A program made the translations under genes and the position numbers. Under the pieces are notes generated by a model that saw nothing but the letters and a program-made list of their open reading frames with translations, was not told where the DNA came from and did no database searches. Below are positions 33,001 to 41,243 of a stretch of DNA of 53,788 nucleotides, in pieces. The stretch is from an uncultured Acidimicrobiaceae bacterium (lineage in GTDB: Bacteria; Actinomycetota; Acidimicrobiia; Acidimicrobiales; SZUA-35), in contig CAMYLA010000019.1 in the NCBI GenBank assembly GCA_947259095.1, forward strand, positions 1-53,788, written 5' to 3'. Every line of letters starts with the position of its first letter. Positions within the stretch are counted from its first letter, which is position 1.

Positions 33001-35163
33001 GTGGGATCCAACCCTGAACATCGAGCGCCGAGATGGCCGTGCTCGATCGCCGTCGACATCGGCGGAACATTCACCGATCTGGTGCTGATCGACGGCGACG
33101 GCCGGCTGTCGGTGTCCAAGGTCCCGACCGTGCCCACCGACCCGTCGCAGGGAGTGTTGCATGCCATCGACCGGGTGGCCGCCGATCGGGGTGTCGAGCC
33201 GGCGGACATGGTGGCCAACTGCTCCCGTTTCGTTCACGGATCGACCGTGGCCACCAATGCGGTGCTGGAGCGCAAGCTGGCAACCGTGGGGCTGCTCACC
33301 ACCATCGGGTTCCGCGACGCCCTGGAGATTCGCCGGGGCATCCGGGACGACCAGTGGGATCACCGGGCGCCGTGGCCGCCGGTCGTCGTTCCCCGCCACC
33401 GGCGCCTCGGCGTCAGTGGCCGGATCGACCATGCCGGCAACGAGCTCGAACCGCTCGACGAGGCTTCGGTGGTGGCCGCCCTCGACAGCTTCTCCGACCA
33501 GGGGGTGGAAGCGGTGGCCATCTGCCTGCTCCACAGCTATCGGAACCCCGGCCACGAACGGCGCATCGCGGTTCTGGCCCGGCGGCGGTGGCCCGGCGAG
33601 CTGACGGTGGTCTCCAGCGATCTGGTTCCACTGCTCGGCGAGTACGAGCGGACCTCGACCGCGGTGATCAACGCCGGCCTGGTGCCGGTGGTCGGCGGCT
33701 ACCTGACAAGACTGGCCGACGATCTCCAGCGGTTGGGGCTTCGACAGCCGATGCTGTTGATGCAGTCGAACGGCGGCACCGTACCGCTGCAGGCGGTGGC
33801 GGCCCGGCCCGTCGACCTGATCCTCTCCGGCCCCGCCGCGGTCGGCGGTGCCCTCCGTCGCTCACTCGGCGAGCCGACCGGCCGGTCGGGCGATGACGGC
33901 GAGGCGGCCACCCATCAGCCGATCATCAGTATGGAGATCGGTGGCACTTCCTGCGACGTGGCGGTGATGGTCGAGGGGACGGTCTCGGTGATCGACGGGC
34001 TGGAGATCGGCGGCTATCACCTCAACATCCCGGCCGTCGACGTCCACACCATCGGCGCCGGCGGCGGCACCCTGGCCTCGGTCGACGTTGGTGGCATGCT
34101 GCGGGTCGGCCCGCAGGGCGCAGGCGCCGATCCCGGCCCTGCGTCCTACGGTCGCGGTGGCAGCCGGCCGACCGCCACCGACGCCCATCTGCTGCTCGGT
34201 CGGCTTCGTCCCGGACGCTCGGCGGGCGGCGCAATCGACCTCGACGAGCGATTGGCCCGCAAGGCGGTGGAGACCGGGGTCGGTCAGCCTCTGGGGCTCG
34301 GGGCCGAGGAGGCGGCGGTCGGTGTCATCACCATCCTGGAGCAACACCTCCGCCAGGCGGTGGAGACGATCACGATCGAGCGCGGCCGCGACCCGGCCAG
34401 GATGACCCTGGTGGCGGCCGGAGGGGCCGGTGGGTTGCACGGGTCGCCGATCGCCCGATCGCTCGGCTGTGGTCGGCTGGTCATCCCGGCCGAGGCGGGG
34501 GTGTTCTGCGCCGTTGGCATGCTCCACAGCAACCTCCGGCGAGACGTCTCCCGAAGCCTGCCGGGCCGGCTCGACCAACTCGGTGATGGAGGTCTGCGGT
34601 CGGCGCTCGAGCAGGAGCAGGCCAGGGCCGAACGGCTGACCGCCGCCGAATGGCCGCCCGCCACGTCGACCAGCTCCTCGTGGTACGTCGATCTGCGATA
34701 CCCGGGCCAGCTGTGGTCGGTTCGCACCGCGGTCGACGGCAACCCGACAACGGCCGGCGTTCGGGCCGGCTTCGAGGCCGAATACCAGCGGCTGTACGGG
34801 CACATCCAGCCCGACGGGATTCTGGAGGTCACGGCGGTGGGGGTGACGGTGGAAGGCGACCTGGGATCCGCAGCGGCAACCCCTTCGGATCCGGCGGCGA
34901 TCGCCGCCGGAGGGTCCCGGGCCTCGCCGCAGGTCGGCGGCCCGGTACCATCGGCCCCGCCGGAACTCGGCCGTCGCCGGTGTTGGCTGGGGCCGGCCGA
35001 TGGGTGGGGCGATGTACCGGTGTTCGACGGCGCCGAGCTGGCGGTGGGCCAGCGGCTCGCCGGACCGTATCTGATCGAGGCTGCGACCACGACGGTCCTG
35101 GGACTGCCCGGCGATCAGCTCCGGGTTCGGCAAAACGGCGATCTGGAAGTTGCGTTGCCATGA
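33001..35163 (+). CDS. Hydantoinase/oxoprolinase subunit A family protein
   Basis: About 720 aa. SIAVDIGGTFTDLVLIDGDG is the phosphate-1 ATP-binding motif of HyuA/acetone carboxylase beta-type proteins. FVHGSTVATNAVLERK, LMQSNGGTVPLQAV, MEIGGTSCDVAVM and HTIGAGGGTLASVD follow in family order; VAAGGAGGLHGSPIARSLG is the C-terminal block. With subunit B it forms an ATP-dependent enzyme opening a cyclic amide (hydantoin, 5-oxoproline, N-methylhydantoin) or a related ring. Its TGA overlaps the ATG of subunit B (ATGA). Confidence 0.9.
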   Translation: MGSNPEHRAPRWPCSIAVDIGGTFTDLVLIDGDGRLSVSKVPTVPTDPSQGVLHAIDRVAADRGVEPADMVANCSRFVHGSTVATNAVLERKLATVGLLTTIGFRDALEIRRGIRDDQWDHRAPWPPVVVPRHRRLGVSGRIDHAGNELEPLDEASVVAALDSFSDQGVEAVAICLLHSYRNPGHERRIAVLARRRWPGELTVVSSDLVPLLGEYERTSTAVINAGLVPVVGGYLTRLADDLQRLGLRQPMLLMQSNGGTVPLQAVAARPVDLILSGPAAVGGALRRSLGEPTGRSGDDGEAATHQPIISMEIGGTSCDVAVMVEGTVSVIDGLEIGGYHLNIPAVDVHTIGAGGGTLASVDVGGMLRVGPQGAGADPGPASYGRGGSRPTATDAHLLLGRLRPGRSAGGAIDLDERLARKAVETGVGQPLGLGAEEAAVGVITILEQHLRQAVETITIERGRDPARMTLVAAGGAGGLHGSPIARSLGCGRLVIPAEAGVFCAVGMLHSNLRRDVSRSLPGRLDQLGDGGLRSALEQEQARAERLTAAEWPPATSTSSSWYVDLRYPGQLWSVRTAVDGNPTTAGVRAGFEAEYQRLYGHIQPDGILEVTAVGVTVEGDLGSAAATPSDPAAIAAGGSRASPQVGGPVPSAPPELGRRRCWLGPADGWGDVPVFDGAELAVGQRLAGPYLIEAATTTVLGLPGDQLRVRQNGDLEVALP

Positions 35164-36989
35164 CCGACACCCACGGACCACGGTCGGAGCCCCGACCGTC
35201 GCCCCGGCCGGCGGACCGGGATGGCCATGACCCGGTCAGGGTGGCGTTGGTCCAGGCCAGGCTGGACCACATCTCGTTGCAGATGGGTTGGGTCATGACC
35301 AGGACCGCCCGCAGTCCCATCTTCAGTCAGAGTCATGACTTCTCCTGTTTCATCGCAAACGCCGGCGGGACGCTGGTCTCGACCGCCGACGGCATTCCGA
35401 TCCACACCGGCGGCGGCGGGTTCGCGGTCAGGGCGATCCTGGAGACCGAGGGTGACCAGATCAGCGACGGCGATGTGTTCCTGCTCAACGATCCCTACAC
35501 CGCCGGTGGCAACCACCTGCCGGACTGGGTGGTGGCGAGACCGGTCTTCCACCGCGGCGCACTGATCGGGTTCTGCTGCAACCGGGCCCATCAGAGCGAC
35601 ATCGGCGGGGGAGCGGCGGGAACCTACAACCCCGAGGCCAGCGAGATCTACCACGAGGGCATCCGGCTCCCGGTGCTCCGGCTGGTGGAGGGCGGCATCC
35701 TCCGCCAGGATCTGTGGCGGCTGCTGATGCTGAACACCCGGACCCCGGATCTGCTCGACGGTGACCTCCGGGCCATGTTGGGCTCGACCAGTATCGGTGC
35801 CGACCGTGTGATCGAACTGGTGGACGATCTCGTCGAAGACATCGGTATCGATGCGGCCCTGGCGTCGTTCGACGCAGTCTGCGACCACGCCGATCGCCGC
35901 TTCCGGGCGTTGCTGCACCGGCTGGCGGACGGCTCCTGGCAGGCGGTCGAGCATTGGGACGACGACTGCTTCGGACCTGCTGATCTGGAGCTCCGGCTCC
36001 GGGTCACGATCGACGGTGACCGGATCACCGTCGACTTCACCGGCACCGACGATCAGATCCGGGGGTTCAAGAACAGTGGCTGGGTCAACACCTGGTCGGC
36101 GGTTTCGATGGGCCTGGCCTCGTTCTTCGAACCCGATCTGCCACGCAACGAGGGCACCTTCCGAGCGGTGACGATGATCGCCCCGGAGGGATCGATCGTG
36201 AACGCCAGACCGCCGGCCCCGATGACGATGGACACGGTCATCCCGGCCCACGAGATCGTGCACCTTGTGTGGCGCTGTCTCTCCCAGGCCGACCCGTCGC
36301 GGAGCCTGGCCGGGTGGGGCAAGAACATCTTCGGGGTCACCGCCGGCTCCGGCGAGGAGCCCTATGTGCTGTATCACTGGGGAGCGGCCGCCGGTGGCGG
36401 CGCCACCCCCGATCGGGACGGTTTCAACCAGATCGGGCACCTCGTGGCCCTTGGTGGGCTGACGCTGCCGGACGTCGAGTTCGTGGAGCAGCGATATCCG
36501 GTGCGGTACCGCCGCCAGGAGTTCCGCACCGACGGGGGAGGGGCGGGCCGGTACCGGGGCGGGACCGGCATCGAGTACGAGGTCGACATCCTGACCCCGG
36601 CCCGTTGGTCGTTCCGGGGGGAGGGCATCGGCCGGCCGACCGGCCACGGGATCGAGGGCGGCCGGCACGGTGCCGGAGGCGAGATGGTTCTCCGCCCGCT
36701 TGACCCCACCACCGGCGAGGTGGCCGCCGGAGCCGACTTCGTCGCCCCGAAATACGGTCTGGGGGAGTTTGGTCCGGTTCGGATGATCGCCCGATCACCG
36801 GGAGGTGGCGGCTGGGGCGATCCCCGCAGCCGCAATCAGGATCTCGTAGCCCGTGACGTGCTCGACGGCGTGGTGTCGGCCGAGGCGGCTCGGCTGATCC
36901 ACGGCTGGTCACCGCCAACGGTCGACGACGTTGCGATCGGTGGCAACGACGACGCCGGCCAGGATCAGGCCGACCAGCCGCCGTCGTAG
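35160..36989 (+). CDS. Hydantoinase/oxoprolinase subunit B family protein
   Basis: 609 aa, family-typical. MGWVMTRTARSPIFSQSHDF, FLLNDPYTAGGNHLPDW, NRAHQSDIGGGAAGTYN, and NEGTFRAVTMIAPEGSIVNA are HyuB signatures; GRYRGGTGIEYEVD and SPGGGGWGDPRSR close the protein. Partner of subunit A by overlap and co-orientation. The substrate of the pair is unknown. Its last 25 nt overlap, antisense, the 3' end of the SDR gene. Confidence 0.9.
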   Translation: MTDTHGPRSEPRPSPRPADRDGHDPVRVALVQARLDHISLQMGWVMTRTARSPIFSQSHDFSCFIANAGGTLVSTADGIPIHTGGGGFAVRAILETEGDQISDGDVFLLNDPYTAGGNHLPDWVVARPVFHRGALIGFCCNRAHQSDIGGGAAGTYNPEASEIYHEGIRLPVLRLVEGGILRQDLWRLLMLNTRTPDLLDGDLRAMLGSTSIGADRVIELVDDLVEDIGIDAALASFDAVCDHADRRFRALLHRLADGSWQAVEHWDDDCFGPADLELRLRVTIDGDRITVDFTGTDDQIRGFKNSGWVNTWSAVSMGLASFFEPDLPRNEGTFRAVTMIAPEGSIVNARPPAPMTMDTVIPAHEIVHLVWRCLSQADPSRSLAGWGKNIFGVTAGSGEEPYVLYHWGAAAGGGATPDRDGFNQIGHLVALGGLTLPDVEFVEQRYPVRYRRQEFRTDGGGAGRYRGGTGIEYEVDILTPARWSFRGEGIGRPTGHGIEGGRHGAGGEMVLRPLDPTTGEVAAGADFVAPKYGLGEFGPVRMIARSPGGGGWGDPRSRNQDLVARDVLDGVVSAEAARLIHGWSPPTVDDVAIGGNDDAGQDQADQPPS

Positions 36990-37732
36990 CCGACGACCTG
37001 CCCGGTCTGGAAGCCGGTCGAGCCGTCGAGGAACACCGCGCAGAAGCGGGCGAACTCCTCCATCCCACCGAGGCGACGGAGTGGGACCCGACTCTCGATC
37101 TTGGCCCGGACCGCCGGATCCTCGGCGCCGGAGGCGGCGATGAAGCCGGGAAAATCCATGAAGTTGGTGCCGACCGCGTTGACCTGGACCCCCTGTGGCG
37201 CAACCTCGGCCGCCACATTGCGGACCAGCATGTTGGCACCGGCCCGGGTGGCGGAGTACAGGGGAGCGCCAGGGGTGACCCGGAGTCCGCTGGCGCTGGT
37301 GATGGCCAGGACCTGACCGGACCCCGCCTCGACCATGGGAGGCAGGAACACTCGAAGGGCCCGGTACGGGGCCGCCAGGTTGCCGGCCATGACCTCGTCC
37401 AGTTCTTCGGGGCTGCTGGCCAGGAACGGTCCGGTGACGATGGTCCCGCTGAAGAACACGGCGGCGTCGACCCGGCCGTAGGCGTCCATCGCCATGTCGA
37501 GCAGCCGCACTGCGGCGGTGGGATCGGCCAGATTCTTGACCCCATCCACGGTCCAGGACTCTGCGCCGAGCTCGGTGAGCTGCGTCGGCAGCTGCGGCAG
37601 CGGGTCGCCGAGCACCAGATCGCAGCCTCGGGACGCCAGTTCCCGAGCCAGGGCCGGCCCGGCATAGTCGGACGCATTGGCCACGATGGCCACCCGCCGT
37701 ACCGATCCGGACGGTTCGTTGTTGGAGGTCAT
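36965..37732 (-). CDS. Atypical SDR-family protein (YxxxR)
   Basis: 255 aa. SDR order is kept: VAIVANASDYAGPALARELA (degenerate cofactor loop, ANASDYAG instead of TGxxxGxG), AAVFFSGTIVTGPF, LAITSASGLRV (catalytic Ser), LYSATRAGANMLVRNVA (Tyr, but Arg where YxxxK has Lys), and GQVVGYDGGWSA at the end. The altered glycine motif and the missing Lys suggest altered cofactor use or a non-redox role. ATG 37732 follows TACCCT by 6 nt (leaderless). An AT-rich inverted repeat lies 66 nt upstream. Converges with the hydantoinase operon, overlapping by 25 nt. Confidence 0.75.
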   Translation of the reverse strand: MTSNNEPSGSVRRVAIVANASDYAGPALARELASRGCDLVLGDPLPQLPTQLTELGAESWTVDGVKNLADPTAAVRLLDMAMDAYGRVDAAVFFSGTIVTGPFLASSPEELDEVMAGNLAAPYRALRVFLPPMVEAGSGQVLAITSASGLRVTPGAPLYSATRAGANMLVRNVAAEVAPQGVQVNAVGTNFMDFPGFIAASGAEDPAVRAKIESRVPLRRLGGMEEFARFCAVFLDGSTGFQTGQVVGYDGGWSA

Positions 37733-37738
37733 CGGCCC

Positions 37739-37744
37739 AGGGTA
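37739..37744 (-). promoter_or_regulatory. -10 element of the SDR gene
   Basis: TACCCT on the minus strand, 6 nt before ATG 37732; leaderless type. Confidence 0.5.
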
Positions 37745-37797
37745 ACCCACTGATCCCACCACCCCGGCAGCCGTCGGAACACCGTCAGCCAACGCTC

Positions 37798-37826
37798 TGA
37801 CAATAACTAGGCAATAGCTATTGACA
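37798..37826. promoter_or_regulatory. AT-rich inverted repeat, probable operator
   Basis: TGACAATAACTA (37798-37809) and TAGCTATTGACA (37815-37826) are inverted copies matching at 10 of 12 positions around a 5-nt centre, and the right side contains the perfect palindrome CAATAGCTATTG (37812-37823). Such AT-rich symmetry is exceptional in this DNA. It lies between the divergent SDR gene and the membrane-protein gene at 37961, a normal place for a dimeric TetR/GntR/MarR-type repressor site. No regulator gene is adjacent. Confidence 0.6.
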
Positions 37827-37960
37827 GCCGTCGCCGGAGCGCCCATGATCGGCAGTGTCGGCTGCAAGTGGTCGGCGACCTTGGACGGAGATGTTGAACT
37901 AATGGCCCTGCCCCTGGCCGAATGCCCGAGCCGTCACCCGCTGACCAGGATGGCGGCCCG

Positions 37961-38464
37961 ATGACCACGGCGACCGAACCTCAACCACCGGCCCCCTCGA
38001 TGCCACCGCCGCCGAGGCCGGACCGCCGCCTCACCTGGCTCTGGATCACGATCGCCGTCATCGTTGCGGTCCCGGTGCTGCTGATCGGACTGGCCTTCGC
38101 CGCGGTTGTCGTCGGCCGCGGCACCGTCGAGGTCGTGACGTCGCAACAGGAGTCGGCACCGGCCGACGCCGTGATGACCGTCGACGGCGGCTCGTACTGC
38201 CTTGGTCGGGAAGAAGCCGAGCCGAAGGCCGAGCTTTGTATCGTCCGCACCGGCGACAGTGTCGAAGTCCGGGCCACCGGCCTCCAGCCCGGCTCCGTGG
38301 CCACCATCACCGGGGACGTTGGCGACACGTTGAACCTCACCGTCGAGTCCAACGGTCACCTCGATGCCGACGTCGGCGGTGCCATCATCCAGGCGGAGTT
38401 CACCGTCGCAGGGCTCTGGGCCGACGGTGAGTCGGCCTCGTTGTCGTTGGACCGGAGCGAGTAG
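37961..38464 (+). CDS. Single-pass membrane protein of unknown function
   Basis: About 167 aa from ATG 37961, or 180 aa from ATG 37922. The N-terminus is Pro-rich (EPQPPAPSMPPPPRPDRR), followed by one membrane helix (WLWITIAVIVAVPVLLIGLAFAAVVV) and an extracellular beta-rich domain of about 105 residues containing one Cys pair (SYCLG, AELCIV) and SVEVRATGLQPGS, which looks like a small Ig-like fold. No recognised family. It lies between the SDR/operator region and the monooxygenase gene. Confidence 0.6.
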   Translation: MTTATEPQPPAPSMPPPPRPDRRLTWLWITIAVIVAVPVLLIGLAFAAVVVGRGTVEVVTSQQESAPADAVMTVDGGSYCLGREEAEPKAELCIVRTGDSVEVRATGLQPGSVATITGDVGDTLNLTVESNGHLDADVGGAIIQAEFTVAGLWADGESASLSLDRSE

Positions 38465-38558
38465 GAAACCGTCGGCTCAGCGCCATCACCTGTGGCTCGT
38501 GTCGAGCCGCCCTTCTGTGTGAGACTGGGCTGACCTTTCGACCAACAGGGGGATCGAC

Positions 38559-41198
38559 ATGGCAACCGGAAACGGTTCTGACGCCACCACTGACGCTGCG
38601 ACCAGCAACAGCACCACCAGCCCCGATGTGGACGTGGTGGTGGTGGGCGCCGGCTTCGCCGGGATGTATCTGCTCCACCGGCTTCGAGGTTCGGGCTTCT
38701 CGGCCCAGGTTCTCGAAGCGGCCGACGACGTCGGCGGAACCTGGTACTGGAATCGGTACCCGGGGGCCAGATGCGACATCGCCACCATCGACTACTCCTA
38801 CAGCTTCGATCCCGAGCTCGATGCGGAATGGCAGTGGACCGAGAAGTACGCCACCCAGCCCGAGATCCTGCGCTACGCCAACCACGTCGCCGACCGGTTC
38901 GACCTCCGGCCCGACATCCGATTCGGTACCCGGGTGGATGCCGCAGCGTGGGACGACGAGACGAAGCTGTGGCGGATCAAGACCGATCAGGGCGACGAGA
39001 TCTTCTGCCGCTACTACGTCATGGCCACCGGTTGTCTCTCCCAGCCGAAGGCGCCCGACATCGAAGGTCACCAGCGGTTTGCCGGCGACGTCTACTACAC
39101 CAGCAGCTGGCCACACGAAGGTGTGGATCTGACCGGCAAGCGGGTGGGGGTGATCGGCACCGGATCATCGGGCATCCAGTCGATCCCGATCATGGCCCGC
39201 CAGGCCTCGGCCATGACGGTTTTCCAACGAACGCCGAACTTCTCGCTGCCGGCCAACAACGGCGACATCCCGGCCTACAAGGTGGAGGCCATCGAGGCCG
39301 ACCGGGCCGGGTACCGGGAAAGCGCCCGCTGGTCCCGAGGTGGGGTGCCGGGGCCGGCCACCGAGGACCCGGCCATGGCACTCTCTCACGAGGAGCAGCA
39401 ACGGCGGCTGGAGGAGGCGTGGGAAGCCGGCGAGCTTTTTGCCATCCTCGGGACCTTCGCCGATCTGATCGTCAACCCCGACGCCAACGAGATCGCCGCC
39501 GAATTCATTCGGAGCAAGATCCGCTCCATCGTCGACGACCCCGAAACCGCCGAAACGCTGTGCCCGACCGACCATCCATTCGGCACCAAGCGCCCCTGTC
39601 TCGACACCGGCTACTATGAGACCTTCAACCTGGCGCACGTCGATCTGGTGGATCTGCGGACACACCCGATCACCACCATCACCGAGACCGGCCTCGACAC
39701 CGCCGACGGGTCGTATGAATTCGACGTGCTGGTCTACGCCACCGGGTTCGATGCCATGACCGGGGCCATCGTCTCGGTCGACATCACCGGTCGCGACGGT
39801 CTGAAGCTCAAGGACAAGTGGGCCGACGGGCCGAAGACCTACCTCGGTCTGACGGTGAGGGGGTTCCCCAACTTCTTCGCCGTGACCGGCCCCGGCAGTC
39901 CCTCGGTGCTGTCGAACATGATGGTGTCGATCGAGCAACACGTTGACTGGATCTCCGACTGCATCAACGATCTCCGGGCAGAGGGGCTGGCGGTGATCGA
40001 GCCGACCGAGACCGCCGAGGCCGGCTGGAACGTGCATGTCAACGACTGCGCCGACATCACCCTCTACCCCCGGGCCAACTCGTGGTACATGGGCGCGAAC
40101 GTGCCCGGCAAGCCACGGGTGTTCCTGCCATACGTCGGCGGCGTCGACGCCTACCGGCAGGCCTGCGACGAGGTGGTGGAGCAGGAGTATCTTGGCTTCG
40201 CCAGGAGCGGGCTGAACGGTTCCGGCGAGGTTCGCTGTAACGACGGGGTCATCCGGCGGCTGCAGCCCGATGTGGCCATGGTGTTGCAGTTCCTGGCCGA
40301 CTCGGGTGTGCCGCCCGTGGAGTCGATGTCGGTGGAAGACGCACGGGACTTCCTCGAGTCGTTTGCCGAGCAGAGCCCACCAGGGCCCGATGTCGGCGAG
40401 ATCGTCGACGGTGAGCTCCCGGGGCCGGCCGGCAGTCTTCGATACCGGCTCTACCGGCCGGACAGCCCGGGACCCCATCCGATCACCGTCTACTACCACG
40501 GTGGTGGTTGGGTCCTCGGCAGCGAGGTGTCGGACGACCCGCTGTGCCGGGATCTTTGCGTCCGTACCGATTCCATCATCCTGTCGGTCGACTACCGGCA
40601 CGCCCCGGAACACAGGTTCCCGGCCGCACCAGACGATGCGATGGCGGCCCTGCAGTGGGCGGCGGACAATGCCGAGGCACTGGGCGCGATTCCCGGCCGG
40701 CTGGCGGTGGCGGGGTGGAGTGCCGGTGCCAACCTGGCGGCGGTGGTCTGTCAGGTGGCGAAGGACGCCGGTGGGCCGGACATCGCGGGCCAGCTCCTGT
40801 TGACCCCGGTGACCGACTGCGACTTCTCCCGGCCGTCCTACACCGAGAACGCCGACGGGTACTTCCTGACCCGGGGTCTGATGGACTGGTTCTGGGACCA
40901 CTACGCCGACGAGGACCAACGCAGCGACCCTCGGGCGTCGCCGCTGCGGGGAGCAGACCTCAGCGGTTTGCCCCCGGCCATGGTCGTCACCTCCGAGTTC
41001 GACCCGCTGCGCGACGAGGGCAAGGCCTACGCCGACGCCCTGGCTGCGGCCGGCGTCGAGACCACCCACCTGCCGTGCCGGGGCCACACCCACACTTCGC
41101 CCGGGGCGGTCGATGTTGTGATCTCGTCGGTGCCCATCCGGGAGGAGATGGCTACGGCGTTGCGGCGCTTCCTCGCCGTGTCGGTTCCAGCCGGCTGA
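38559..41198 (+). CDS. Baeyer-Villiger-type flavin monooxygenase fused to an HSL-type esterase
   Basis: 879 aa. Residues 25-540 are a flavin monooxygenase: FAD site [37 protein letters not shown] site [15 protein letters not shown], and the fingerprint region [12 protein letters not shown], where the usual His of FxGxxxHxxxWP is Tyr. Residues 610-879 are a hormone-sensitive-lipase-like hydrolase: [12 protein letters not shown] (oxyanion hole), [11 protein letters not shown] (nucleophile Ser), [11 protein letters not shown] (Asp), CRGHTHTS (His). The fusion would turn a ketone into an ester or lactone and hydrolyse it at once. AGGGGGA precedes ATG 38559. Cyclic or terpenoid ketones are plausible, unproven. 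Confidence 0.87.
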   Translation: MATGNGSDATTDAATSNSTTSPDVDVVVVGAGFAGMYLLHRLRGSGFSAQVLEAADDVGGTWYWNRYPGARCDIATIDYSYSFDPELDAEWQWTEKYATQPEILRYANHVADRFDLRPDIRFGTRVDAAAWDDETKLWRIKTDQGDEIFCRYYVMATGCLSQPKAPDIEGHQRFAGDVYYTSSWPHEGVDLTGKRVGVIGTGSSGIQSIPIMARQASAMTVFQRTPNFSLPANNGDIPAYKVEAIEADRAGYRESARWSRGGVPGPATEDPAMALSHEEQQRRLEEAWEAGELFAILGTFADLIVNPDANEIAAEFIRSKIRSIVDDPETAETLCPTDHPFGTKRPCLDTGYYETFNLAHVDLVDLRTHPITTITETGLDTADGSYEFDVLVYATGFDAMTGAIVSVDITGRDGLKLKDKWADGPKTYLGLTVRGFPNFFAVTGPGSPSVLSNMMVSIEQHVDWISDCINDLRAEGLAVIEPTETAEAGWNVHVNDCADITLYPRANSWYMGANVPGKPRVFLPYVGGVDAYRQACDEVVEQEYLGFARSGLNGSGEVRCNDGVIRRLQPDVAMVLQFLADSGVPPVESMSVEDARDFLESFAEQSPPGPDVGEIVDGELPGPAGSLRYRLYRPDSPGPHPITVYYHGGGWVLGSEVSDDPLCRDLCVRTDSIILSVDYRHAPEHRFPAAPDDAMAALQWAADNAEALGAIPGRLAVAGWSAGANLAAVVCQVAKDAGGPDIAGQLLLTPVTDCDFSRPSYTENADGYFLTRGLMDWFWDHYADEDQRSDPRASPLRGADLSGLPPAMVVTSEFDPLRDEGKAYADALAAAGVETTHLPCRGHTHTSPGAVDVVISSVPIREEMATALRRFLAVSVPAG

Positions 41199-41243
41199 CC
41201 GCCGGCCAGCCTCTCCGCCGGCAGCGCCCGAGAGTCGAAACCG

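Noticed and set aside
35160..35346. Start of hydantoinase B further upstream inside hydantoinase A
   Set aside because: ATG 35160 overlaps the stop of subunit A in the usual ATGA coupling, and the upstream frame lacks subunit B motifs.
39165..41093. 642-codon minus-strand frame opposite the monooxygenase/esterase
   Set aside because: No domain; shadow of the strongly supported plus-strand fusion gene.
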